From positions 1 to 53,982 of the forward strand of contig CAMUYU010000004.1 in NCBI GenBank assembly GCA_947164995.1: 53,982 nucleotides of DNA. Reading direction: 5' to 3'. This document shows, piece after piece, positions 1-8,039 of this stretch. The notes under the pieces are model-generated. The model saw only the letters and a program-made list of their open reading frames with translations. It did no database searches and was not told the DNA's origin. The DNA comes from an uncultured Clostridia bacterium. Lineage in GTDB: Bacteria > Bacillota > Clostridia > TANB77 > UBA1234. Within the stretch, counting starts at the first letter, position 1. Every line of letters begins with the position of its first letter. Both the position numbers and the translations under genes were made by a program.

Positions 1-12
1 TTTTTGTGAATT

Positions 13-39
13 TTAGCACTCTACTATTGACAGTGCTAA
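13..39 (+). promoter_or_regulatory. CIRCE operator (HrcA binding site)
   Basis: The inverted repeat TTAGCACTC, nine spacer bases, CAGTGCTAA differs from the consensus CIRCE element by one base at the start of the right arm. CIRCE is the operator of the heat-shock repressor HrcA. It covers the -35 box of the hsp20 promoter, so bound HrcA would block RNA polymerase. The match is seen directly; regulation by HrcA is inferred from the known family. Confidence 0.93.
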
Positions 40-54
40 TTTTTGAACTATAAT
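27..54 (+). promoter_or_regulatory. Sigma-A promoter of hsp20
   Basis: A perfect TTGACA (27-32) and a perfect TATAAT (49-54) are separated by 16 bases. The -35 box lies inside the CIRCE element. Transcription would start near 61 and leave an untranslated leader of about 85 bases before hsp20. Confidence 0.85.
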
Positions 55-144
55 GAAGTTGTAAGTTAAATAAAAAGACTTACAAATAGAAAAAAGTCAT
101 GTAACGGCGATAGTAAATCGCCATAAATAGAAAGGGTGGTTTAT

Positions 145-585
145 ATGTTTATGATACCTAGAAAAAATAACGAGTTAGATTTGTGGGATGACATTTTTGA
201 TGATCCATTCTTCACAAGTAACAGAGGATTTGGAAGACGCGAAGAAAATCGCATAATGAAAACAGATATAAAAGAATTGAAAGATAAATTCGAAATATCT
301 ATTGATCTTCCAGGATATGAAAAAGAAAACCTTGAGATGTCAATTGAAGATGGATACTTAACTGTTCATGCTAAAACATCTAAAGAGAAAAATGAAGGTG
401 AGGAAGGAAAATTTGTAAGAAAAGAAAGATTCTTTGGAGAATGCTCAAGAAGCTTCTATGTTGGTGAAGACGTAACAGAAGAAGAAATTAAAGCATCTTT
501 CAAGAATGGTACTCTTACAATTGATGTTCCAAAGAAAGAAGAGAAAAAAGCTCTTCCAGAAAAGAAATTTATCAATATTGAATAG
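145..585 (+). CDS. hsp20: Hsp20 small heat-shock protein
   Basis: This is an ATP-independent holdase chaperone of the alpha-crystallin family, about 146 residues long, acting in the cytoplasm. The N-terminal arm carries the Asp/Phe-rich segment DDIFDDPFF. The alpha-crystallin domain includes DLPGYEKENLEMSIEDGYL and ends with the strand FKNGTLTIDVPKKEE, which holds the usual A/G-x-L-x-V/I signature (NGTLTID). I chose the ATG at 145: the GTG at 136 lies inside the ribosome binding site AAAGGGTGG, and the ATG at 151 is also possible. The gene is alone between its own CIRCE-controlled promoter and a strong terminator, so it is probably a single-gene heat-shock unit. Confidence 0.93.
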   Translation: MFMIPRKNNELDLWDDIFDDPFFTSNRGFGRREENRIMKTDIKELKDKFEISIDLPGYEKENLEMSIEDGYLTVHAKTSKEKNEGEEGKFVRKERFFGECSRSFYVGEDVTEEEIKASFKNGTLTIDVPKKEEKKALPEKKFINIE

Positions 586-603
586 AGTCATATCACTTCC
601 CCT

Positions 604-637
604 AAAAAAAGCGTGCCAGTAATGGCACGCTTTTTAT
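604..637. terminator. Bidirectional terminator between hsp20 and cobW-like gene
   Basis: The perfect 8-bp stem GCGTGCCA / TGGCACGC (611-618, 623-630) has loop GTAA. It is preceded by seven A and followed by a T-run, so it can stop transcription from both strands. It ends hsp20 and, on the minus strand, sits directly after the out-of-frame tail of the CobW-like gene. Confidence 0.92.
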
Positions 638-638
638 T

Positions 639-756
639 TTACTCAGCTAGTAAACTATTCATTTCATCTATTATTTTTTTCTTATCCATATTCTTTCCAA
701 TGAATACTAATTTTATCATTTTATCACTTTCAAAATGTGAAAAATTTTCCCAAAAA
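639..756 (-). pseudogene. Out-of-frame C-terminal tail of the CobW-like gene
   Basis: Minus-strand codons from 749 down to the TAA at 639-641 read ENFSHFESDKMIKLVFIG and then KNMDKKKIIDEMNSLLAE. The part from MIKLVFIG onward is the usual end of CobW-family proteins. It is one base out of frame with the upstream gene, and deleting a single base around 757-765 would join them. The motif ATGATAAAATT occurs twice, 52 bases apart (709-719 and 761-771), so a partial tandem duplication may have caused the break. The terminator at 604-637 begins right after this tail, which supports 639 as the ancestral gene end. Confidence 0.7.
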
Positions 757-1899
757 TTACAATTTTATCATTCTATCTCCAACTTTTTCATCCCACTCTT
801 GAAGAGCCTCTGGAGCTTCTTTTAGCATTTTTTCAAGTTCATCTTTTGGCGCAGTTGCAAGCCAAAAACCTGCTTCAGTTAATTTCATTTGCTTTCCAGC
901 TTGTTCAAATAAGTATGACATATCATAATCATTTGCAAACCAAACTAGACCTTTTGCACGAATTACCTCTTTTGGAAATTTGTTATTAACATATTCCTCA
1001 AATTTTTTCGAATTAAATGGTTTTCTAGACATATACACAAATGTAGAAATACCATACTCCTCCGCTTCACCTTCATCTTCATTATGACTATGGTCATGGT
1101 GATGTTCATGATGGTGTTCGTGTTCGTCATGGTCATCATCGTCGTCATCCTCATCATGGTCATCAATAACTTTATCTAAATTTGCTACCCAACCAGCAGA
1201 AGAAGCTGTTTTTTCAAAATCAAAATTACTTGTATCAATAACCATTTTTACATCAACTTTTGCATAATTGGTTTCAATTATTCTAGCTTGTGGTTGCAAG
1301 TTTCTAATAACAGCTTTTACTTCATCTAATTGCTCTCTTGATACTTCATCAATTTTATTTAGTATTATCAAATTGCAGAATTCTATTTGTTGAATTAGAA
1401 GATTTTCAATATCATCTTCATCTAAGTCTTCTTTTTCTAAGTCTTTTCCTGAACCAAATTCATCTACTAATCTTAATGCATCTACTACTGTAACAACATT
1501 ATCTAGTCTACATATTTTTCTTCCAGCTTGTTTTTCTAAATTATCTTCCAAGAAAGAAATTGTTTGTGCGATTGGAAGTGGTTCGCAAATACCAGAAGCT
1601 TCAATTAGAATATAATCAAATTTTCCAGTTTTTAAAATATCTATAATTTGATTTAGCAAATCTTCTTTTAATGTGCAACAAATACATCCATTTGAAAGTG
1701 GAACTACATTTCCTTTATCTTCTTCTTTAACAAATCCACCATCTGCAATTAATTTTGCATCAATATTTACTTCTCCAATATCATTAACAATAACTGCAAC
1801 TTTATAACCTTCTTGATTAGTTAATATATGATTCATTAAAGTTGTTTTTCCTGCTCCTAAATATCCTGTAAGTACAGTAATTGGAACTGCTTTATTCAT
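757..1899 (-). CDS. CobW/COG0523 metallochaperone GTPase, 3' end frameshifted
   Basis: This is a G3E-family P-loop GTPase of the CobW/YciC/ZigA group, which loads metals (often zinc) onto target proteins. Visible motifs are the P-loop GYLGAGKTT near the N terminus, the metal-binding GCICC, and NKID for guanine specificity. A long Asp/His-rich stretch near residues 245-275 is a likely metal-binding loop, followed by a CobW C-terminal domain. The start is supported by GGAGGAG nine bases upstream and by a TTGACA/TAGAAT promoter. The frame stops at MIKL. The expected family ending (LVFIGKNMD and onward) follows in another frame at 639-749, so the gene appears frameshifted close to its end; 380 residues remain. 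It may still work, since only the last strand and helix are lost. Confidence 0.9.
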   Translation of the reverse strand: MNKAVPITVLTGYLGAGKTTLMNHILTNQEGYKVAVIVNDIGEVNIDAKLIADGGFVKEEDKGNVVPLSNGCICCTLKEDLLNQIIDILKTGKFDYILIEASGICEPLPIAQTISFLEDNLEKQAGRKICRLDNVVTVVDALRLVDEFGSGKDLEKEDLDEDDIENLLIQQIEFCNLIILNKIDEVSREQLDEVKAVIRNLQPQARIIETNYAKVDVKMVIDTSNFDFEKTASSAGWVANLDKVIDDHDEDDDDDDHDEHEHHHEHHHDHSHNEDEGEAEEYGISTFVYMSRKPFNSKKFEEYVNNKFPKEVIRAKGLVWFANDYDMSYLFEQAGKQMKLTEAGFWLATAPKDELEKMLKEAPEALQEWDEKVGDRMIKL

Positions 1900-1938
1900 A
1901 TGTTACATCTCCTCCAATTTTTAATTTAAGCAACCGTA

Positions 1939-1967
1939 ATTCTAGCACGCAAACGATTTTTTGTCAA
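1939..1967 (-). promoter_or_regulatory. Promoter of the cobW-like gene
   Basis: On the minus strand, TTGACA (1962-1967) and TAGAAT (1939-1944) are spaced by exactly 17 bases. The promoter lies just after the stop codon of the upstream carboxypeptidase gene, so the GTPase has its own transcription start. Confidence 0.8.
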
Positions 1968-1969
1968 TT

Positions 1970-2986
1970 TTACGTCAAACTCATTTCAAGGCTTCCTTTT
2001 CCAGCTTTACTTATAAATCTTCCTTTAGCTCCATTAATTACACTAAATGCGGGCTTTACGTGGCCTATATCTGCTTCCATAATAATAGGAACCTCTTTTC
2101 CAAGAGCTCTAGTAACAGCATCTTCATAAGAAAGTCCTGTTTCTGTCCCCTCAAATAAAGTTTTTCCAAAAACAAAACTTTTAGCATATTTAAACCAGCC
2201 AGCTTCTTTCATCTGCCAAAGTGTGAAGTATAAATCTTCTGTTTTAAGTGCAAAATTATCGAAATACCAAACTATTCCATCATCTTTATATCTTTCAATA
2301 AATTCTTTCGTATAATCATACTTAGTACCAATTAAATATTTTAAACAGTCTATACATCCACCGATTAATCTTCCAGAAATATCTACATCACCATTTGGAG
2401 TTTTCCAAATATCTGGTGTATTTAAAATATAACTTCCATCTACTCTATTTTCTTTCTCTTCAAAAGAAACTCTTTCACACTTTTCAAAACTTTCTTGAAC
2501 AGTAATTTCGCCTTTAATAATACTTAGTGCATCTTTTAAATTTCTATATAAGTACTCTTGATCAAAGCTTCCTGCATTTGTACCATAAAGTGTTGCTACA
2601 TCAAATTTTGTAGTTAAATAATATAAAAGCGATGTTGGGTCTGAGTAACCAGCAAACCACTTTATATTTCCATTTGATATTTTTTCTTTAATTAACTCTT
2701 CATCAATATGTGGTAAAATTTCCATTAAAAAATCTCCACCTGATGCAGAATATATAAAATCAATATCTTCATTTTGCATTAGTTCATTAAATTCTTTGGC
2801 CCTTGTTACTGCATCAGCAGATGGTAATTTTCCACTTCTAACATTTGCACTTTCAAAAACATTATAGCCTTGATTTTTAAAAGCATTAATAGCTAAGTCA
2901 AAGCTTACATCTTCTGGGTCTATTCCTCTACTTGGTGCACAAATACCAATTTTGTCATTTGGTTTTAAAAATTTTGGATAAATCAT
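1970..2986 (-). CDS. LD-carboxypeptidase (peptidase family S66)
   Basis: A 338-residue serine peptidase of the LdcA/MccF family. Members cut the L-lysyl (or Dap)-D-alanine bond of muropeptides during cell-wall recycling, and some inactivate microcin C-type peptides. The N-terminal domain starts with the family pattern GICAPSRGI. The nucleophile serine lies in FAGYSDPTSLL. The C-terminal domain has LIGGCIDCL and the catalytic histidine region DIGHVKPAF. No signal peptide is seen, so it acts in the cytoplasm. The ATG is preceded by GGAGGGC. It is the last gene of a run with the SseB-like and acyltransferase genes. LdcA-like and MccF-like roles cannot be separated here. Confidence 0.88.
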   Translation of the reverse strand: MIYPKFLKPNDKIGICAPSRGIDPEDVSFDLAINAFKNQGYNVFESANVRSGKLPSADAVTRAKEFNELMQNEDIDFIYSASGGDFLMEILPHIDEELIKEKISNGNIKWFAGYSDPTSLLYYLTTKFDVATLYGTNAGSFDQEYLYRNLKDALSIIKGEITVQESFEKCERVSFEEKENRVDGSYILNTPDIWKTPNGDVDISGRLIGGCIDCLKYLIGTKYDYTKEFIERYKDDGIVWYFDNFALKTEDLYFTLWQMKEAGWFKYAKSFVFGKTLFEGTETGLSYEDAVTRALGKEVPIIMEADIGHVKPAFSVINGAKGRFISKAGKGSLEMSLT

Positions 2987-2998
2987 AAATGCCCTCCA

Positions 2999-3400
2999 TT
3001 ACGCTTGTTTGCTTCTTTCTAAAGATGATAATAGTTTTCTGCAATATTCTTTATTTAAGATAACAGGATTACCGCTATCGTTATGATTCAAGCACATTCC
3101 ACTACACATTGGTGTCATTACTGCATACTCTAATATCTCCTTGATTGTAAGATATACAAATGTGACACCCTCTTCCTTTTGTGAATCATCAGTACATGCA
3201 ATTAAATATTTGCCACCATCATCACCAGTTAGAGTTTTGATATCATATCCATCTCCACTTTCTTTGCATGGTAAGTAAAGACCAAGATTTTTCTGAGTAC
3301 ATTCATTAAGTTGTAAAATAATCTCACTATAGTTATCTTGAATACTATTGCTTTTATAGATTTCAATTAATCGATCAAGTTCTTTTAGTTCTTCTTTCAT
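2999..3400 (-). CDS. SseB-like domain protein
   Basis: A 133-residue cytoplasmic protein resembling the SseB N-terminal domain. The middle segment KYLIACTDDSQKEEG followed by VYLTIKEILEYA matches the SseB layout, where a strand with a short 'FT-ss-E' motif is followed by a helix. The later NPVILNKEYCRKLL matches the closing 'NP-l-l-e' pattern. SseB was named for serine sensitivity in Escherichia coli, but the biochemical role of this domain is not settled. AGAGG lies five bases before the ATG. The gene is 12 bases upstream of the S66 peptidase and 16 bases after the acyltransferase, suggesting one transcript. Family assignment is by pattern only. Confidence 0.55.
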   Translation of the reverse strand: MKEELKELDRLIEIYKSNSIQDNYSEIILQLNECTQKNLGLYLPCKESGDGYDIKTLTGDDGGKYLIACTDDSQKEEGVTFVYLTIKEILEYAVMTPMCSGMCLNHNDSGNPVILNKEYCRKLLSSLERSKQA

Positions 3401-3416
3401 AAATACCTCTTTATTA

Positions 3417-4496
3417 TTAATATAGTTTTATCATTTTTTTAAAGATTAAATCTCTTATCCAAATCCAAATTCTCGCACTTAAAAACGTACAAACAAGTAC
3501 AATTCCAACTGTTTCAAAATAACCAAATTCCTTATAGTCGTAATAAAGGATTTTATCAAAAATACTTGAGAATAAATACATATCAAATGAGCATATTGCT
3601 ATTTGCGAAATTAGTTTTGAAACTATAGGTATATTAAGCTTAATTGTATATAGTGCCAAGAATAACGAAGTTGCTACAAGCGCATTTGTAATAGTACCAA
3701 ATCCATTACATACATACCATGCATATGCTCCTTGTTCTTGAGAAATAAAATAACAACATAAAACAGGAATGGCAAGTGAAACAACCACTAATAAAAGTCG
3801 CAAAATAATGTTAAATGTTGGTCTATAATCTCTTATATATTTTCCAATAAAAAACAACGCCAATGGGTACATTATTTTCCAGTAATCCGGAGCAACATCA
3901 AGCCAACCTTCTAAATTCTTTCCTTCTATCCAATCAAATCTAATACCTTCTAAAGTTCTAGGAATCATGGTTAAAAAGACCAATGATACAATCAAAATTA
4001 TTTTTTCTTTTTTTGTTTTTATATTGTTCCAAAGAATATTTAAAAATGGAATTAATAAAAACAATCCTATGTACATTTCAAAATACCATGCATAAGAATT
4101 TTCAGTAAAGTTAAAAAATCTTATTATCTCAACGAGCCAATTAATAAGTTTTAAATTATCTGGCATATATTGTGTTTTTCCATCTGCATAAACAAATATA
4201 GTTGTTCCTATTAACTCTAGAAAACTAATAAAAACGTATGAAATAATTAATGGAATTATTTTTTTATAATGCTTTGAATTAGCTTCAGAAGTTTCATTTA
4301 AAAAACCTGTTAAAATAATAAACAGCGGAACACAACTTAATGCTAAAAATCTAAGCACAAGAATATAACTCCATTCGGTAGTTTCAACCGATTGATATAG
4401 CAATTCTTTGTACTGAATTCCATGTGTAAAAAACACAAATAAAATTGCAAAAACTCTAATTAAATCTAATCCAAATTGACGTTCTTTTTTTTCCAT
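3417..4496 (-). CDS. Membrane acyltransferase (acyltransferase 3 family)
   Basis: A 359-residue polytopic membrane protein with about ten hydrophobic segments. It starts with RQFGLDLIRVFAILFVFFTH, the family hallmark in which an Arg-containing helix with a His lies at the start of an Acyltransferase_3 domain. WYFEMYIGLFLLIPFLN is the other recognisable block. Family members O-acetylate surface polysaccharides, peptidoglycan or teichoic acids from inside to outside the membrane. AGGAG stands before the ATG. The ileS terminator lies only about 25 bases upstream, leaving no room for a separate promoter, so expression must come by readthrough or from inside ileS. The substrate is unknown. Confidence 0.85.
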   Translation of the reverse strand: MEKKERQFGLDLIRVFAILFVFFTHGIQYKELLYQSVETTEWSYILVLRFLALSCVPLFIILTGFLNETSEANSKHYKKIIPLIISYVFISFLELIGTTIFVYADGKTQYMPDNLKLINWLVEIIRFFNFTENSYAWYFEMYIGLFLLIPFLNILWNNIKTKKEKIILIVSLVFLTMIPRTLEGIRFDWIEGKNLEGWLDVAPDYWKIMYPLALFFIGKYIRDYRPTFNIILRLLLVVVSLAIPVLCCYFISQEQGAYAWYVCNGFGTITNALVATSLFLALYTIKLNIPIVSKLISQIAICSFDMYLFSSIFDKILYYDYKEFGYFETVGIVLVCTFLSARIWIWIRDLIFKKMIKLY

Positions 4497-4513
4497 TTTA
4501 ACTCCTATTTAAA

Positions 4514-4548
4514 AAGAATAATGGCGGGCATTTCTGCCCGCCATTATT
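4514..4548 (-). terminator. Terminator of ileS
   Basis: An 11-bp perfect stem AATGGCGGGCA / TGCCCGCCATT (4520-4530, 4535-4545) has a 4-base loop. On the minus strand it is followed by a T-rich stretch (ATTCTTTTT). Confidence 0.88.
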
Positions 4549-4556
4549 ATACCACA

Positions 4557-7500
4557 TTATGCAAGTCTTACCAACTTAACATTAACTTTTTCTCCATTAA
4601 TATCAAGCTCAACTGCGCCGTCTTTTTTTTCTTTTTTAACAACATCAGCAAGTGTTTCACTAGCGATTTGCTCTTTGTTTTTCTCAATGATTTCAGCTAG
4701 TTTTTCACTTCCAGAATAGTACATTTCAATATGATTTTGAACTTCAAAATCTGACTCTTTTCTTAAGTTTTGAATCTTTGAAATATACTCTCTTACAAAG
4801 CCTTCTTCAATTAATTCATCATTTAATTCAACATCAAGAACTACTGTTAAATCTCCACCTTGAGCAGATACATATTTTTCAGATTTAGCAGTTTCGATTA
4901 GCATATCTTCTTCTAGAAGTGTGTACTTTGTACCTTCTAGTTCGATAACTACTTTTCCGTTTTCTTTTAATTCAGCAACGAATTTAGTTCCGTCTGTTTC
5001 GTTAAGATATGTTCTTAATTTTTGTAAGTCTTTACCAAATTTTGGTCCGCAAGTCTTTAAGTTTGGTTTAACATTGTATGAAACAAATGCACTTGCATCT
5101 TCAGTAAATTCAACTTCTTTAACGTTTAATTCTTCTTTGATGATATAGTAATATGCTTCATCTAAATGTCTCTTTGTACCAACAAATGCTTTAGCCAAAA
5201 CTTGTCTATTTTTCATATTAGATACATTTCTACATGTTCTACCTAGTGTAACAATATTTAATACTAAGTCCATGTTTTGTTCTAATTTAGCATCAATGTA
5301 TTTTTCATTTGCAACTGGGAAGTCACAAAGGTGAATGCTTTCAGCGGCATTTTTATCTAAACCTACAACTAAGTTTTGATAAATGCTTTCTGTCATAAAT
5401 GGTACGAATGGTGCAGATACTTTTGCAAGTGTTATTAAGCATGTATATAACGTCATATATGCATTAACTTTATCTTGTTCCATTCCCTTTGCCCAGAATC
5501 TTTCTCTAGAGCGTCTTACATACCAGTTTGAAAGTTCATCTGTGAAATCTTGAATTGCTCTAGCACTTTCAGTGATTCTATATGCTTGCATGTTTTCATC
5601 AACATATTTTACTAAGCTATTTAATTTTGAAAGTGCCCATTTATCCATTTGAGAAAGCTTATCATATTCAAGCTTATAATCATTTGGATTAAAGCTATCT
5701 ATGTCTGCATATAGTACATAGAATGCATATGTATTCCAGAAGGTACCAATGAATTTTCTTTGATATTCAGAAACACCTTCATCATAGAATCTTGTTGGAA
5801 GCCATGGTGCTGAAGAAGCTGAGAAATACCAACGTACAGCATCTGCACCTTGTTTATTTAATACTTCCCAAGGATCTACAACATTTCCTTTGTGCTTGCT
5901 CATCTTTAATCCATCTTTATCTTGAACGTGTCCTAATACTAAGCAGTTTTCAAATGGTGATTTATCAAATAAGCAAGTAGAAACTGCCATAAGTGTGTAG
6001 AACCATCCTCTTGTTTGGTCGATAGCTTCTGAAATAAATTGTGCTGGGAAATATTTCTCAAACAATTCTTTATTTTCAAATGGGTAGTGGAATTGTGCAA
6101 ATGGCATTGAACCTGAATCGAACCAACAGTCAATAACGTATGGAACTCTGTTCATTGTCTTTCCACATTTTTCACACTTAATGTGAACTTCATCAATGTA
6201 TGGTTTATGAAGTTCTATATCATCTGGAACATCTTCACCTAGCTTCTTAAGTTCTTCGATAGAGCCTATTGTATGGTGATGTCCACAGCTACACTCCCAA
6301 ACTGGAAGTGGTGTACCCCAATATCTAGAACGTGATAGTCCCCAGTCAATTACGTTTTCAAGGAAATTACCAAATCTTCCTTCTTTGATATTATCTGGAT
6401 ACCAATCAACTGTATTATTATTCTTTACTAGTTTGTCTCTTAATGAAGACATTCTAATAAACCATGTGTCAATTGCATAATATAGAAGTGGTGTATCGCA
6501 TCTCCAGCAGAATGGATATGAGTGCTCAAATGGAATTGCTTCAAATAGCAATCCTCTTTCTTTTAAATCATCAAGAACAAGTTTATCTGCATCTTTTACA
6601 AATGTACCAGCCCACTTACCTGTTTCTTTTGTGAAGTTACCTTCTTCATCAACTAATTGGATAAATGGTAAATCGTTATCTTTACCAACTCTAGCATCGT
6701 CTTCACCAAATGCAGGAGCAATGTGAACTATACCAGTACCATCTGTAAGTGTAACGTAATTATCTGCAATTACAAACCAAGCTCTACCATCTGGTTTTGC
6801 AAATGGATAAAGTGGTTCATAATCCATTTGAACTAAATCTTTACCAATACATTTTCTTACTACTTCAAATTTTTCTTTTAAAACAACATCAGCAAGTGCT
6901 TCAGCCAAAATATATTTTGTGCCATCAGCAACTTTACATACAACATAGTTTTCGTTTGGATTTACGCAAAGAGCTGTATTTGAAGGAAGTGTCCATGGTG
7001 TAGTTGTCCAAGCTAAAATATATGTGTCTTCTTCGTTTTTAACTTTAAATCTTACTGTACAAGATGTTTCTTTAACATCTTTATATCCTTGTGCAACTTC
7101 ATGGCTTGATAGTGATGTACCACATCTTGGGCAATATGGTACTACTTTGTGTCCTTTATATAATAGGCCTTTTTCATCAATAGTTTTTAATGCCCACCAA
7201 ACTGACTCAATGTAATTATTTTCGTATGTGATATAAGGGTTATCCATATCAGCCCAGAAACCAACTCTTTCTGACATTTCTTCCCATTCACCTTTATACT
7301 TCCAAACACTTTCTTTACATTTTTTGATAAATGGTTCAACACCATATTCTTCAATTTGTGGCTTGCCGTTAATACCAAGCATTTTTTCAACTTCAAGTTC
7401 TACTGGAAGTCCATGTGTGTCCCAACCTGCTTTTCTTGGTACTTCATAGCCTTTCATAGTCCAGAATCTAGGAACAACATCTTTAAATACTCTTGTTTCT

Positions 7501-7682
7501 ACGTGACCTATATGTGGCTTACCATTAGCTGTTGGAGGGCCATCATAAAACATAAATGATTTATGCCCTTCTCTTGTTTTCATACTTTTTTCGAAGATTT
7601 TATTCTTCTTCCAAAATTCGATGATTTCTTTTTCTCTATCAACAAAGTTAAGGTCTGTTGATACTTTTTTGTAAAGTCCCAT
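4557..7682 (-). CDS. ileS: Isoleucyl-tRNA synthetase, IleS2 (eukaryotic-like) type
   Basis: A class I aminoacyl-tRNA synthetase of 1041 residues that charges tRNA-Ile. The HIGH motif is PHIGHVETR near residue 57 and the KMSKS motif is LKMSKHKGN. The connecting editing insert follows YCPRCGTSLSSHE and contains the threonine-rich AWTTTPWTLPSN. The C-terminal anticodon-binding region begins near WALSKLNSLV. The length and the VETRVFKDVVPRFWTMKGY block fit the IleS2 group, which is about 1040 residues long, not the 920-residue IleS1 with a C-terminal zinc finger. IleS2 enzymes are known to tolerate mupirocin. GGAGG precedes the ATG and a T-box leader with an ATC specifier lies upstream. Confidence 0.96.
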   Translation of the reverse strand: MGLYKKVSTDLNFVDREKEIIEFWKKNKIFEKSMKTREGHKSFMFYDGPPTANGKPHIGHVETRVFKDVVPRFWTMKGYEVPRKAGWDTHGLPVELEVEKMLGINGKPQIEEYGVEPFIKKCKESVWKYKGEWEEMSERVGFWADMDNPYITYENNYIESVWWALKTIDEKGLLYKGHKVVPYCPRCGTSLSSHEVAQGYKDVKETSCTVRFKVKNEEDTYILAWTTTPWTLPSNTALCVNPNENYVVCKVADGTKYILAEALADVVLKEKFEVVRKCIGKDLVQMDYEPLYPFAKPDGRAWFVIADNYVTLTDGTGIVHIAPAFGEDDARVGKDNDLPFIQLVDEEGNFTKETGKWAGTFVKDADKLVLDDLKERGLLFEAIPFEHSYPFCWRCDTPLLYYAIDTWFIRMSSLRDKLVKNNNTVDWYPDNIKEGRFGNFLENVIDWGLSRSRYWGTPLPVWECSCGHHHTIGSIEELKKLGEDVPDDIELHKPYIDEVHIKCEKCGKTMNRVPYVIDCWFDSGSMPFAQFHYPFENKELFEKYFPAQFISEAIDQTRGWFYTLMAVSTCLFDKSPFENCLVLGHVQDKDGLKMSKHKGNVVDPWEVLNKQGADAVRWYFSASSAPWLPTRFYDEGVSEYQRKFIGTFWNTYAFYVLYADIDSFNPNDYKLEYDKLSQMDKWALSKLNSLVKYVDENMQAYRITESARAIQDFTDELSNWYVRRSRERFWAKGMEQDKVNAYMTLYTCLITLAKVSAPFVPFMTESIYQNLVVGLDKNAAESIHLCDFPVANEKYIDAKLEQNMDLVLNIVTLGRTCRNVSNMKNRQVLAKAFVGTKRHLDEAYYYIIKEELNVKEVEFTEDASAFVSYNVKPNLKTCGPKFGKDLQKLRTYLNETDGTKFVAELKENGKVVIELEGTKYTLLEEDMLIETAKSEKYVSAQGGDLTVVLDVELNDELIEEGFVREYISKIQNLRKESDFEVQNHIEMYYSGSEKLAEIIEKNKEQIASETLADVVKKEKKDGAVELDINGEKVNVKLVRLA

Positions 7683-7726
7683 CTTTTTAAATTCCTCCTT
7701 TTATATATATAAATTTTAATAATTTA

Positions 7727-7984
7727 AAAAACAAAAAACTCGTCCAAAACAAAATTAGTTTCGGACGAGTTATATAATCATAATATAATCGCTATACCAC
7801 CTACATACTAACATATGGGCTCTTTGTAACGTAAGAGAAACGTTGAAAGCTACTTAAAAGTTCACTTTCAAAACTCAAAGGTGATATCTAATATTTTACT
7901 TAACTACTAGGCTTGCACCTTCCCTAGCTCGCTAAAAGTATTTTCAAATAATAGCATGTCCTTATCAGCGTCATTATCAAACTG
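7727..7984 (-). promoter_or_regulatory. T-box riboswitch, isoleucine-specific
   Basis: Read on the minus strand, the leader has the Stem I AG-bulge and distal-loop pattern AGCGAGCTAGGGAAGGTGCA. The specifier-loop candidate GATATCACC carries the Ile codon ATC at 7883-7885. The conserved T-box TAGGTGGTATAGCG lies at 7790-7803, and its TGGT would pair with the ACCA end of uncharged tRNA-Ile. The terminator (7737-7771) follows. Uncharged tRNA-Ile should favour the antiterminator and turn ileS on. All elements are in the expected order. Confidence 0.93.
7733..7771 (-). terminator. T-box-controlled terminator before ileS
   Basis: The stem AACTCGTCC / GGACGAGTT (7737-7745, 7763-7771) extends inward with one mismatch. 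On the minus strand it is followed by TTTTTTG. It is the conditional terminator of the ileS T-box. Confidence 0.88.
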
Positions 7985-7989
7985 CGATT

Positions 7990-8018
7990 ATTTTAGCACC
8001 TTTTAATATAAAAATCAA
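7990..8018 (-). promoter_or_regulatory. Promoter of the ileS T-box transcript
   Basis: On the minus strand, TTGATT (8013-8018) and TAAAAT (7990-7995) are 17 bases apart. This puts the start near 7983, just before the first T-box Stem I bases. Confidence 0.65.
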
Positions 8019-8039
8019 CACCTATTTATAGTATTAATT

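Noticed and set aside
963-1166. Met/Thr-rich frame inside the cobW-like gene
   Set aside because: It is a frame-shifted reading of the His/Asp-rich codons of the real gene.
1934-1960. Possible Zur-type zinc operator at the cobW-like promoter (half sites AATCGT and ATTACGG)
   Set aside because: The spacing between half sites is much longer than the 9-1-9 Zur box, so the match is probably chance in AT-rich DNA.
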